A stretch of DNA of 17,798 bases from [Eubacterium] saphenum (lineage in GTDB: Bacteria > Bacillota > Clostridia > Oscillospirales > Ruminococcaceae): the NCBI GenBank assembly GCA_004554555.1, contig SFLN01000029.1:1-17798 (forward strand), given 5' to 3'. Shown piece after piece: positions 6,777 through 14,592 of this stretch. Under the pieces are notes generated by a model. That model did not search any database, was not told where the DNA came from, and saw only the letters and a list, made by a program, of their open reading frames with translations. Within the stretch, counting starts at the first letter, position 1, and every line of letters starts with the position of its first letter. The translations under genes were made by a program, and so were the position numbers.

Positions 6777-6830
6777 AGCATATTTTGCCTATTTTGCAGC
6801 TCGCTCTTGACTTTACGGCGAAAATATGCT
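6777..6830. repeat. Inverted repeat in the divergent intergenic region at the citrate synthase promoter
   Basis: AGCATATTTT (6777-6786) and AAAATATGCT (6821-6830) are perfect 10-base inverted copies, with arm centres 44 bases apart. With a one-base difference the similarity extends to TTTTGCC versus GGCGAAAA. The right arm runs into the first base of the -10 hexamer of the citrate synthase promoter. The left arm lies just upstream of the SpoIID-like gene's ribosome binding site. This arrangement suits a regulator that contacts both sides; that is inference. Confidence 0.5.
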
Positions 6831-6835
6831 ATAAT
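6807..6835 (+). promoter_or_regulatory. Sigma-A promoter of citrate synthase and probably the downstream genes
   Basis: TTGACT (6807-6812), a 17-base spacer, then TATAAT (6830-6835), with TGC directly before it forming an extended -10. The start point would be near 6842, giving a leader of about 25 bases. I found no equally good promoter further right in the window. Confidence 0.9.
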
Positions 6836-6866
6836 TTAAGTTGGATTATTATATGAGGTGAATAAA

Positions 6867-8234
6867 ATGGACAATCTGGAAAAATTGAAGTCAACGGACA
6901 AGTTTAAAGCGATGTGCGAGGAATTCTGCAAAAACAGCGTTATAAGCCAGTCCCTGTACAATAAATTCGGCGTAAAAAGAGGCCTGCGCAACTCCGACGG
7001 TTCGGGCGTTGTTGCGGGTATCACGAACGTCTGCTGCGTTCACGGCTACGTCATAAGCGAGGGCGACAAGCAGCCTATCGAGGGCGAACTGATTTACCGC
7101 GGCTATAACGTCCGCGACCTTGTTCGCGGCGTTCTGAACGACAAGCGTTACGGCTACGAGGAGGTTGTGTACCTGCTGCTGCTCGGTTCGCTGCCGAATG
7201 AAAAGGAGCTTCAGGAGTTCTCGCAGCTTCTTGCCGAGTACCGCGAGCTGCCGCGTTATTTTGACGAGGACGTTATTATGCGCAATCCCTCGCCGAATAT
7301 TATGAACAAAATGCAGCAGGCTGTCCTCACGCTTTACAGTTACGACCACGACGCCGAAAACAACTCGCCCGAGAACGAAATGCTCCAGGCGCTTTCGGTT
7401 ATCTCGAAGTTGCCCGCGATAATGGTTTCGTCGTATCAGGCGGTGCGTCGTTTCTACCACAACGACAGTATGGTTATGCACCAGATAAACAAGGACGAGA
7501 GCCTTGCCGAGAGTATTCTTTCAACGCTTCGCGACGACCGCGCTTATACACCCGAGGAAGCGAAGCTGCTTGACCTTTGTCTTATGCTTCACGCGGAGCA
7601 CGGCGGCGGTAACAACTCGACTTTCACTTGCCGTACGGTTTCTTCGTCGGGAACGGACGCTTATTCGGCTTACGCAGCGGCAATCGGCTCGCTGAAAGGC
7701 CCGCGTCACGGCGGCGCGAACATCAAGGTTATGCAGATGCTTGATTTCGTCAAGGAAGGCGTTCACGACTGGAAGGATGACGACGAGGTTGCGGCTTTCC
7801 TCCACAAGATAATGCGTAAAGAGGCGGGCGACGGCTCGGGACTTGTCTACGGTATGGGACACGCGGTCTACACTTTGTCCGACCCGAGAGCTGTTATTCT
7901 GAAAGAAAACGCGATGAAGCTTGCAAAGGGCACGGATTTCGAGGCTGAATTCAAGCTTCTCGACAGCATCGAGCGCCTCACTCCCAAGGTATTTGCGGAG
8001 GAGCGCGGCGATATTAAGAATATATGCGCAAATGTTGATATGTATTCGGGACTTGTCTATAAAATGCTGAAAATTCCCGTTGAGATGTACACGGCGCTGT
8101 TTGCGTGCGCGAGAATGGCGGGCTGGTGCGCTCACAGAATGGAAGAGATGATTAACGGCAAGAGAATTATTCGTCCCGCTTACAAGGCGATTAACCTCAA
8201 CAAGAAATATATTCCGCTCAAAGACAGAGTATAA
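6867..8234 (+). CDS. gltA: Citrate synthase, clostridial type
   Basis: Condenses oxaloacetate and acetyl-CoA to citrate. The 455 residues carry the active-site motifs: HAEHGGGNNST with H245, GPRHGGAN with H281, GMGHAVY with H332, and NVDMYSG with D391. These correspond to the two family histidine motifs, the substrate histidine and the catalytic aspartate. The start is ATG 6867, with GAGGTG at 6855-6860 six bases upstream. An in-frame GTG at 6858 lies inside that Shine-Dalgarno sequence and is unlikely. It has its own strong promoter and is divergent from the SpoIID-like gene. Together with acn and icd it completes the oxidative route to 2-oxoglutarate. A 2-methylcitrate synthase activity cannot be excluded from sequence alone, but the acn-icd context favours citrate synthase. 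No terminator follows the gene. Confidence 0.95.
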   Translation: MDNLEKLKSTDKFKAMCEEFCKNSVISQSLYNKFGVKRGLRNSDGSGVVAGITNVCCVHGYVISEGDKQPIEGELIYRGYNVRDLVRGVLNDKRYGYEEVVYLLLLGSLPNEKELQEFSQLLAEYRELPRYFDEDVIMRNPSPNIMNKMQQAVLTLYSYDHDAENNSPENEMLQALSVISKLPAIMVSSYQAVRRFYHNDSMVMHQINKDESLAESILSTLRDDRAYTPEEAKLLDLCLMLHAEHGGGNNSTFTCRTVSSSGTDAYSAYAAAIGSLKGPRHGGANIKVMQMLDFVKEGVHDWKDDDEVAAFLHKIMRKEAGDGSGLVYGMGHAVYTLSDPRAVILKENAMKLAKGTDFEAEFKLLDSIERLTPKVFAEERGDIKNICANVDMYSGLVYKMLKIPVEMYTALFACARMAGWCAHRMEEMINGKRIIRPAYKAINLNKKYIPLKDRV

Positions 8235-8278
8235 TATTAGCGGATTTCTGCGGATTTCGGACAGAGATGGGAGCAATT

Positions 8279-9199
8279 ATGAGCAAAAACGGGAAAACAG
8301 CGCTGATTGCGGCGGGAGCGGGATTTGTTTTGTGCTTTGCCGCAAGGCTTGTGACGATTTTATTCTTCACGGATATGAACACGGGCTTTTTAAATCACGG
8401 AAGCGAGATTTTGTGCAACCTGTTGATTTACGGCAGCTTGGCAGCGGCGGCGATTGCTGCGGGAGTGCTTTTGCGAAAAGAGCCAAAAGGAGTTAAACCG
8501 TCGGAAAAGGGCTGTCTTGTAATCGGCTTTGTAACCCTTTTGGCGGCGCTTTGCGCGGGCTACGAGGGAATAACGGAAACAAGCGCGCTTACGCCTTCAA
8601 TGTTTCTGATAATCACGGATTTTGTCGGCGCGGTTTATATGGCAGTGCTGGCGTTTGCGATATTGTACAAAAAGTCGTTCACGCCCGCGCTTGGCTTTTG
8701 CTATTCGATAATCGGAGTTTACTGCGTTTTCCGCGGAATTTATGTGTTTATGAACCGAATGGTTATCGCGGCGGTGCCCGAGTATCTCGCGGAAGTGTTG
8801 GAGATAATCTTCCTCGCGCTGTTTTTTGCGATGTTTGCGCGGCTGTTTTCGGGCAACGAGGAAAAGCTCACAAAGCCGATGATGATTATGAGCGGCGTGG
8901 GAGCGGCGATTTTAACGCTTTCTTCATCGCTCGGCACAATTTTTTCCAAGCTCTTTGCACCGGCGGAGATTGCCGAAAGAATTACCGCGTCAACCAAATA
9001 TGCAGAGGTTTTTTATCAGAATCAACACGGCAGAAACGGCTATATAATGACGTTTACGCCGTATGTTAATATGGCTTTGGGGCTGCTTGCGATAGCTGCG
9101 GTTGTGGTTACGTTGAAATCCGGCAAAGTTGAAGAACCCGCAGAACCCAAAGCTCAGCCCGAGGAAAAACTTGAAAAAGAACAGTCCGATAATCGGTAA
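8279..9199 (+). CDS. Eight-helix integral membrane protein, function unknown
   Basis: A 306-residue protein that I do not recognise. About eight membrane helices are visible, near residues 7-30, 44-65, 78-98, 108-130, 137-157, 170-190, 200-226 and 256-280. A charged, proline- and glutamate-rich cytoplasm-like tail follows (281-306, KSGKVEEPAEPKAQPEE...). The loop FTDMNTGF at 30-37 is notable. ATG 8279 is chosen over ATG 8267 because GGGAG at 8269-8273 sits 5 bases before it. It lies 44 bases after citrate synthase and 11 bases before the lipoprotein gene, so it is probably in one transcript with both. No nucleotide-binding motif or transporter signature was found. It could be a sensor or partner of the lipoprotein and kinase that follow. 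Confidence 0.8.
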   Translation: MSKNGKTALIAAGAGFVLCFAARLVTILFFTDMNTGFLNHGSEILCNLLIYGSLAAAAIAAGVLLRKEPKGVKPSEKGCLVIGFVTLLAALCAGYEGITETSALTPSMFLIITDFVGAVYMAVLAFAILYKKSFTPALGFCYSIIGVYCVFRGIYVFMNRMVIAAVPEYLAEVLEIIFLALFFAMFARLFSGNEEKLTKPMMIMSGVGAAILTLSSSLGTIFSKLFAPAEIAERITASTKYAEVFYQNQHGRNGYIMTFTPYVNMALGLLAIAAVVVTLKSGKVEEPAEPKAQPEEKLEKEQSDNR

Positions 9200-9210
9200 T
9201 CGAGGTTTTT

Positions 9211-10548
9211 GTGAAAAGAAAAATTGCGGCGCTTTTGGCGCTTTGTCTGATGTTGTGCGGGTGCAGCGCGGGGGTATCGATTGAGAATATGCTCACGCCG
9301 CCGCGGCTGCTCGCGGAACAAAATGAAATCTACGACGAGCTTAAAAAAAGCGTCGGACAGAACGTAAAGCTGAAGTACCCGAGGAGCGGAGATTATCGCT
9401 CCGCGTTTGTCATATATGACATTGACGACGAGGAGGGCGACGAGGCGCTGGTGTTTTACGAGAGCAAAAACGCGGCTGCGGGTGAAAGCGCGCTGCGGCT
9501 GAAGTTTCTCGACAAAAATAACGGCAAGTGGGAAGCGGTTTACGATTTGGCGTGCGCGGGAAGCGAGGTTGAGAGCATCAGCTTTGCGCGCTTGGGAACG
9601 GGCAACGCGGTTGATATAATCATACGCTACACGCTGCTCAACCAGTCGGAAAAAGCGTTTTCGGTAATCCGCTACTCGAACAGAGTTCCGACAACGCTCT
9701 ATTCGTCGGCATACTCCTGCCTGGAGGTTTTCGACATCAACGGCGACGGAATGGACGAGCTTGTGACGGTGGCAACCGACAAGACCTTGAACACGTCCAC
9801 GGCGATGATGTTCACCAACAGCGAAAACGGCTTCGAGAAGCTCTCGGAAACGGCGCTTTACGGCGGCGCGGTGGATTATCTGCGCGTTACAAAGGGCAGT
9901 CTAAACGAGAATACGCAGGCGTTGTTCTTTGACTACTCAAAGGGCGGCGGACAGTCGGGAACGGACGTTTTGTACTGCTACGGAAACCGGCTTTTCTGTC
10001 CCGACAGCGTTGGACAAAACCCGCAGAGCAGCATTATATCAAGGCTCGTGAACGATTATATGTCGGAGATTTACTGCTACGACATCGACGGTGACGGTTT
10101 TATTGAAATTCCGTCAACAACGCCGCTTCCTGGCTACGAGGTGCTAACGCTCCCCGAGCAGCTTTGCGCGGTTATGTGGTACACGGTTTCGGACGACAAT
10201 TTCACGGCGAAATATTACAGCTATTTCTCGGGTAAATACCGCTTTGCGCTGATGTTCCCGAGCCGCTGGCAGGGAGTTGTGACGGCGGTTCCCGATTTTG
10301 CGAACAACGAGATTGTGTTTGTTTCGTATGACGAGGAGAAGGGGTTGGTTGTGGACGACACAACGGAGCTTATGAGAATACGCGCGGTTGACAAAGACGA
10401 TGAGAAAGCGCTTGCGGCGTCGAAGAAGATGAATTTCCTCGGCGAAACGGAAGAAACGTATTTTTGTTACAGCGTGACGAAGGGCTATATGACAGGAAAA
10501 CTCGTGCTCACGGAGAGCGAGCTTAACAAGAATTTCTTTATGTTGTGA
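9211..10548 (+). CDS. Secreted lipoprotein with FG-GAP/VCBS-like acidic loops
   Basis: A 445-residue protein beginning with a lipoprotein signal: MKRK, a hydrophobic stretch, and the lipobox LCGC with C18 as the lipidated cysteine. Three acidic loops preceded by a short strand occur: YDIDDEEGDEAL (69-80), FDINGDGMDEL (174-184) and YDIDGDGFIEI (290-300). They resemble the DxDGDGxxE calcium loops of FG-GAP/VCBS propeller repeats, so an extracytoplasmic beta-propeller-like fold is likely. No enzyme motif is visible. The start is GTG 9211, with GAGG 5 bases upstream. It follows the 8-TM gene by 11 bases and precedes the response regulator by 35 bases. A role as ligand-binding accessory to the kinase is plausible but inferred. 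The cysteine at position -2 of the lipobox is slightly unusual. Confidence 0.82.
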   Translation: MKRKIAALLALCLMLCGCSAGVSIENMLTPPRLLAEQNEIYDELKKSVGQNVKLKYPRSGDYRSAFVIYDIDDEEGDEALVFYESKNAAAGESALRLKFLDKNNGKWEAVYDLACAGSEVESISFARLGTGNAVDIIIRYTLLNQSEKAFSVIRYSNRVPTTLYSSAYSCLEVFDINGDGMDELVTVATDKTLNTSTAMMFTNSENGFEKLSETALYGGAVDYLRVTKGSLNENTQALFFDYSKGGGQSGTDVLYCYGNRLFCPDSVGQNPQSSIISRLVNDYMSEIYCYDIDGDGFIEIPSTTPLPGYEVLTLPEQLCAVMWYTVSDDNFTAKYYSYFSGKYRFALMFPSRWQGVVTAVPDFANNEIVFVSYDEEKGLVVDDTTELMRIRAVDKDDEKALAASKKMNFLGETEETYFCYSVTKGYMTGKLVLTESELNKNFFML

Positions 10549-10583
10549 TTTTGGGGAACTTTTGGCGCGGGAAAGGATAGCTT

Positions 10584-11282
10584 ATGAAACGAATCTTGGT
10601 TTGCGAGGACGAGGACTCAATCCGCGATTTTGTGGTGATTAATCTCCGTAGAGCGGGCTATGACGTGGTTGACGTGGCGTCGGGCGAAGAGGCTGTCGAG
10701 GAGTACAAAAAGCAAAACGGCAACTTTGACGTGGCGCTTTTGGACATTATGATGCCGGGAATGGACGGCTTTGCGCTTTGCCGCTGGATAAGGGAGCAGA
10801 GCGCGGAAATCGGCATAATAATGCTCTCGGCGAAGAGCCAGGAGATGGACAAAATCAACTGCCTTATGACGGGCGCGGACGATTATGTGACAAAGCCGTT
10901 TTCCCCGTCGGAGCTTGTGGCTCGAATTGACGCGATTTACCGCCGCGTTTCGCAGAGCCGTTCACCGAAGGAAGACTCAAAAACCATCAAGGCGGGCCCG
11001 TTCACGCTGGACTGCGAGAGCCGAATGGTGTGGAAAAACGGCGAGCTGATTGAGCTGACGCAGGTTGAGTTTCACATGCTGGAGTACCTGATGAAGCACA
11101 AGAACACCGCGCTTGACCGCAAGTCGATTTTGCGGCACATCTGGGGCGACTCGTATGTGGGAGAGGACAAGGTTATCGACGTGAATATGCGGCGGCTGCG
11201 TATGAAAATCGAGGACGACCCTTCGTCGCCGAAGTACATTATAACGGTCTGGGGTTTTGGGTACAAGTGGAAAGATGAATAA
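10584..11282 (+). CDS. OmpR/PhoB-family response regulator
   Basis: A 232-residue two-domain transcription regulator. The receiver domain (about 1-120) has the acidic pair E8-D9/E10 region, phosphoacceptor D54 in LLDIMMPGMDG, S82 and K104 (TKPFSP). The C-terminal winged helix (about 133-231) shows FTLDCESR, LTQVEFHMLEYL and the end VWGFGYKW typical of OmpR/PhoB proteins. GAAAGGA at 10571-10577 gives a good ribosome site. It overlaps the kinase gene by 8 bases, so the pair is translationally coupled and is almost certainly a cognate two-component system. The target genes are unknown; the upstream lipoprotein and membrane protein are natural candidates. I give no specific gene name because similarity to PhoP, WalR and others is only at family level. 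Confidence 0.95.
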   Translation: MKRILVCEDEDSIRDFVVINLRRAGYDVVDVASGEEAVEEYKKQNGNFDVALLDIMMPGMDGFALCRWIREQSAEIGIIMLSAKSQEMDKINCLMTGADDYVTKPFSPSELVARIDAIYRRVSQSRSPKEDSKTIKAGPFTLDCESRMVWKNGELIELTQVEFHMLEYLMKHKNTALDRKSILRHIWGDSYVGEDKVIDVNMRRLRMKIEDDPSSPKYIITVWGFGYKWKDE

Positions 11283-12720
11283 GCCGTTGATTAACATCAA
11301 ATCAAAGAAAATCACCAAATACGGCAGGCACTCGATTGCGACGCGCTGGATGGTGAACACGCTTTTGGTTGTGGCGATTTTGCTGATTGTGGCGAACGTC
11401 TGCGTGTACTATTTCACGCGGCAGTATTACTACGGTTCGGCGGAGAGCTATGTGGTATCCGAGGCGAACGCAGCGCAGATGGTTTTGACGAGGCTCTACG
11501 AGGATATGTCGGTCAACTATTCCTCCGAGGTGCGCGAGATGATTGTCAACTTCGACAAAAAAGACCGAATGGAGCTTATGTCGATAAACAAAAACGGTCA
11601 GGTTTCGCTCTCATCGAGCGGTTTTTCACCCGACACGACCTACTATATGCCCGATTACGAGGCGGCGCTTGAGAGCGAGGATAAAACAGGTGTTTTTCTG
11701 GGATTTAACAACGGCGAGAACATTCTCGCGGTAACGAAAATCATCGAAAAGCCGAGCAGCAACTACCGCGCGCTGCGGTTTGTGACATCGCTTTCGCTGA
11801 TTGACGCGCAGCTTGCGGGGATAATGTTCGTGTGCGTGATGATAAGCATTTTTGTAATTCTCGTGGTTGTGATGACGGGACTTTACTTTGTGAAATCGAT
11901 TTGCGTGCCGCTGGTTCAGATAAGCGCAACCGCGAAAAAGCTCGCGACGGGCGATTTTTCCGAGCGTATTCCCGTAAAAACAAACGATGAAATCGGGGAG
12001 CTTTCCGCGTCGTTCAACGAGATGGCAAACGAGTTGGAGAACTCCGAGCAGATAAAAAACGACTTCATTTCAAGCGTTTCGCACGAGCTGAGGACGCCGC
12101 TCACGGCAATCAAGGGTTGGGCGGAAACGCTCAGCGGCGGATATGAGGAAGAAACGTTTGCAAAGGGAATGAAAGTCATAAACGGCGAAACAAACCGTCT
12201 GGAGCAGATGGTTGAGGAGCTGCTGGACTTCTCGAGGATACAGAGCGGGCGGTTTACGATGCAGATGCAGACGATTGACGTCATCGCGGAGCTTGAGGAC
12301 GCGCTTTTGCTGTACATCGACCGCGCGAAAAAGGAGAACATCACGCTTTCCTACAACGAGCCTCAGTTTATGTGCGCGGTTGTGGGCGACAAGAGCCGCT
12401 TGAGGCAGGTTTTCATCAACGTTATCGACAATGCCTTCAAGTACACGGAGGCGGGAAATATCGACGTTCTGGCGGAGAAAAACGACAGCTCCGTGGTGAT
12501 ATCGGTTGCGGACACGGGCTGCGGAATTGCCCCCGAGGACTTGCCGAAGGTCAAGCAGAAGTTCTACAAGGCAAACCGTACGAAGCGCGGTTCGGGGATA
12601 GGTCTTGCGGTTGCCGATGAAATTATCGGAATGCACGGCGGAATGATGGAGATAGAAAGCACGCTTGGCGTCGGGACAACGGTTACGATTGTACTGCCGC
12701 TGGCGGTTAAGGAAGAGTAA
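11275..12720 (+). CDS. Membrane sensor histidine kinase
   Basis: A 481-residue kinase with two membrane helices (about 27-48 and 182-206) around an extracytoplasmic sensor region of roughly 130 residues. A HAMP linker follows (about 207-262, ending near FNEMANELENSEQ). The dimerisation domain has SHELRTPLTAIKGW with the phosphorylated H270. The ATPase domain has the N box NVIDNAFKY (N386), G1 DTGCGIAPED (413-422) and G2 GSGIGLAVADEI (439-450). All catalytic elements are present. ATG 11275 overlaps the regulator stop codon; an upstream in-frame TTG at 11257 is less likely. The sensor region resembles a Cache/PAS-like fold in layout, but I cannot confirm this. The stimulus is unknown. The next gene starts 1 base after the stop. 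Confidence 0.94.
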   Translation: MNKPLINIKSKKITKYGRHSIATRWMVNTLLVVAILLIVANVCVYYFTRQYYYGSAESYVVSEANAAQMVLTRLYEDMSVNYSSEVREMIVNFDKKDRMELMSINKNGQVSLSSSGFSPDTTYYMPDYEAALESEDKTGVFLGFNNGENILAVTKIIEKPSSNYRALRFVTSLSLIDAQLAGIMFVCVMISIFVILVVVMTGLYFVKSICVPLVQISATAKKLATGDFSERIPVKTNDEIGELSASFNEMANELENSEQIKNDFISSVSHELRTPLTAIKGWAETLSGGYEEETFAKGMKVINGETNRLEQMVEELLDFSRIQSGRFTMQMQTIDVIAELEDALLLYIDRAKKENITLSYNEPQFMCAVVGDKSRLRQVFINVIDNAFKYTEAGNIDVLAEKNDSSVVISVADTGCGIAPEDLPKVKQKFYKANRTKRGSGIGLAVADEIIGMHGGMMEIESTLGVGTTVTIVLPLAVKEE

Positions 12721-12721
12721 A

Positions 12722-13711
12722 ATGAGCAAAAAAACAAAATGCTGCGAAAAAAAGACAAAGGTCGGCGGACAAGCGCTGATTGAGGGGATAATGATGAAGG
12801 GCGTTTCCGTGGGAGCGATGGCTGTCCGCAAAAAGGACGGCTCGATTCACACGGAACAGTGGGAGCTGCCCGAGAAAAAGTGGTACAACAAGGCACTTTT
12901 TGTGCGCGGCTGCGTGAATTTTGTGCAGCAGCTCCGCGAGGGCTGGTCTTGTATGAACAAATCCTCGGAAATCAGCGGCGCTTTTGACGATGAAAGCGAG
13001 CAGACAAAGTTTGACAAGTGGCTTGAAAAGCACTTCGGTGAAAAGGGCTTTGAGGTTATCACGGGCATTTTTTCGTTTTTGATGATTGTGGCAATGCTCG
13101 CGATTTTTCTGTTTGTGCCGTCATATTTGTTCAAGTTAATCGAGAGCGCGGTCGGCGAGGGCACGGACATTTCGATGTGGAAATCCGCGTTTGAGGGCGT
13201 GCTGAAGCTGATTTTGTTCGTGGTTTATATGGCGATTGTGGCGCAGATGAAGAGTATTCGCCGCACTTATGAGTATCACGGCGCGGAGCACAAAACGATT
13301 GCGTGCTACGAGGCGGGAAAAGAGCTGACGGTGGAGAACATCAGACCGATGCGCCGTTTTCACCCGCGCTGCGGAACGAGCTTTATCATCATCACGCTGC
13401 TGGTGAGTATTCTGGTGTACTCGCTTGTGCCGCTTGAACCGGCGGAGTGGTTTGGCATTGAGAATAAGGTGCTTGCAACGCTGCTTCGCGTGCTGATAAA
13501 GCTGCCGCTTTTGCCGGTGGTTGTGGGAATTTCTTATGAGATAATCCGGCTTGCGGGCCGTTACACAAACATTCTCACGAAAATAATCTCGGCGCCGGGA
13601 CTCTGGATGCAGCGCCTTACCACAAAAGAGCCCGACGATAGTCAGATTGAGATAGCGATTGCGGCGGTTCTGCCTTGCCTGCCGAAAGAGGGCGAGGACG
13701 ACAACTGGTGA
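12722..13711 (+). CDS. yqhQ: YqhQ-like DUF1385 membrane protein, predicted metal-dependent
   Basis: A 329-residue protein of the DUF1385/YqhQ family (COG3872), whose members have been described only as predicted metal-dependent membrane proteins. The conserved blocks are GGQALIEGIMMKG (15-27), YEYHGAEHKTIACYE (183-197) and HPRCGTSF (214-221); their H, E and C residues are candidate metal ligands. About four membrane helices are visible (112-139, 160-176, 221-237, 250-275). ATG 12722 follows the kinase stop codon by 1 base and has AAGGAAGAG just upstream, inside the kinase gene. The next gene, prmC, is a frequent neighbour of this family in Firmicutes. The longer open frame from 12665 is not used because it lies inside the kinase gene. 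Confidence 0.9.
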   Translation: MSKKTKCCEKKTKVGGQALIEGIMMKGVSVGAMAVRKKDGSIHTEQWELPEKKWYNKALFVRGCVNFVQQLREGWSCMNKSSEISGAFDDESEQTKFDKWLEKHFGEKGFEVITGIFSFLMIVAMLAIFLFVPSYLFKLIESAVGEGTDISMWKSAFEGVLKLILFVVYMAIVAQMKSIRRTYEYHGAEHKTIACYEAGKELTVENIRPMRRFHPRCGTSFIIITLLVSILVYSLVPLEPAEWFGIENKVLATLLRVLIKLPLLPVVVGISYEIIRLAGRYTNILTKIISAPGLWMQRLTTKEPDDSQIEIAIAAVLPCLPKEGEDDNW

Positions 13712-13722
13712 GGAACGAAGTT

Positions 13723-14565
13723 GTGGAGCTAAGGGATTTATTGAGGGAAACGCTCTGCGCGCTTGCTGATAACGGCGTGGAAAACGCGGGCTTTGAGGCG
13801 CGGCAGATAATTGAAAAAGCGGGAATTTCACAGATGAAAATTCTCGCCGAGCCGTGTGAAAAAATCTCGCCCGAGGTTTGCGAAAAAGTTCACGAAATGA
13901 CGGAAAAACGCGTTTCGGGGTATCCTTTGCAGTACATTCTCGGTGAGTGGGAATTTTACGGACTGCCGTTTGAGGTCGGCGAGGGAGTTTTAATTCCGCG
14001 GCAGGACACGGAAACTCTGGTTGAAATTGCGGCGGAATTTCTGAAAACGCTGCCCGAAAACGAGCGGAAAACGCTGGATTTATGCGCGGGGAGCGGCTGT
14101 ATCGGGATAACGCTCGCAAAGCTTTTCGCAGCGGACGTAACGCTTGTGGAGAAGTCCCGCGAGGCGTTTGCGTATCTTGAAAGAAATATCGCGTTAAACG
14201 GTGTGAAAGCGCATTGCAATGCGGTTCTCGGGGACTGCTTCGACGAGGAAAAAGTCAGTGGGGAGTACAATTTAATTCTCTCGAACCCGCCGTATCTCAC
14301 CGAAAAAGATATGGAAAATTTGCAAAAAGAGGTTTCGTTTGAGCCGGAAACGGCTTTGTACGGCGGCGCGGACGGCTTGGATTTTTATCGCGCGCTGCTT
14401 GCAAAATACCCGAAAATGCTGAAGGAAAACGGACTTTTTGCGGTTGAAATCGGAATGGGAGAGGAAAACGAGGTTGCGCGGCTGTTTCGCGAAAACGGTC
14501 TTGAAGCGCAGTTTGCCGAGGATTATCGGGGGATAATCCGCGTGGTTTACGGTGTTAAATATTGA
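13723..14565 (+). CDS. prmC: Peptide chain release factor N5-glutamine methyltransferase PrmC
   Basis: Methylates the glutamine of the GGQ motif in release factors RF1 and RF2, using S-adenosylmethionine, to improve translation termination. The 280 residues show an N-terminal helical domain that recognises the release factor, VLIPRQDTETL (89-99), the SAM-binding CAGSGCIGI (121-129) and the catalytic NPPY (188-191). I chose GTG 13723 because GAGGAA (13710-13715) is 7 bases before it and the resulting MELRDLLRETL matches the family N-terminus. GTG 13708, overlapping the preceding stop codon, is the alternative and would add 5 residues. The common neighbour prfA is absent; recA follows after 27 bases. 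Confidence 0.93.
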   Translation: MELRDLLRETLCALADNGVENAGFEARQIIEKAGISQMKILAEPCEKISPEVCEKVHEMTEKRVSGYPLQYILGEWEFYGLPFEVGEGVLIPRQDTETLVEIAAEFLKTLPENERKTLDLCAGSGCIGITLAKLFAADVTLVEKSREAFAYLERNIALNGVKAHCNAVLGDCFDEEKVSGEYNLILSNPPYLTEKDMENLQKEVSFEPETALYGGADGLDFYRALLAKYPKMLKENGLFAVEIGMGEENEVARLFRENGLEAQFAEDYRGIIRVVYGVKY

Positions 14566-14592
14566 AAATAAAAATATATGGAGGGCAAAAAA

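Noticed and set aside
8230..8235. Exact TATAAT over the citrate synthase stop codon, considered as a promoter for the membrane protein gene
   Set aside because: The bases 17 upstream (8207-8212, ATATAT) do not resemble a -35 element, and there is no TGn extension. The hexamer alone is weak evidence.
13136..14119. Minus-strand open frame of 327 codons opposite yqhQ and prmC
   Set aside because: It is antisense to two well-recognised genes and is arginine/proline-rich low complexity, typical of a shadow frame.
14546..14580. Possible recA promoter with TTTACG and an AT-rich stretch
   Set aside because: No -10 close to TATAAT is found at 16-18 bases, so it is not supportable by sequence.
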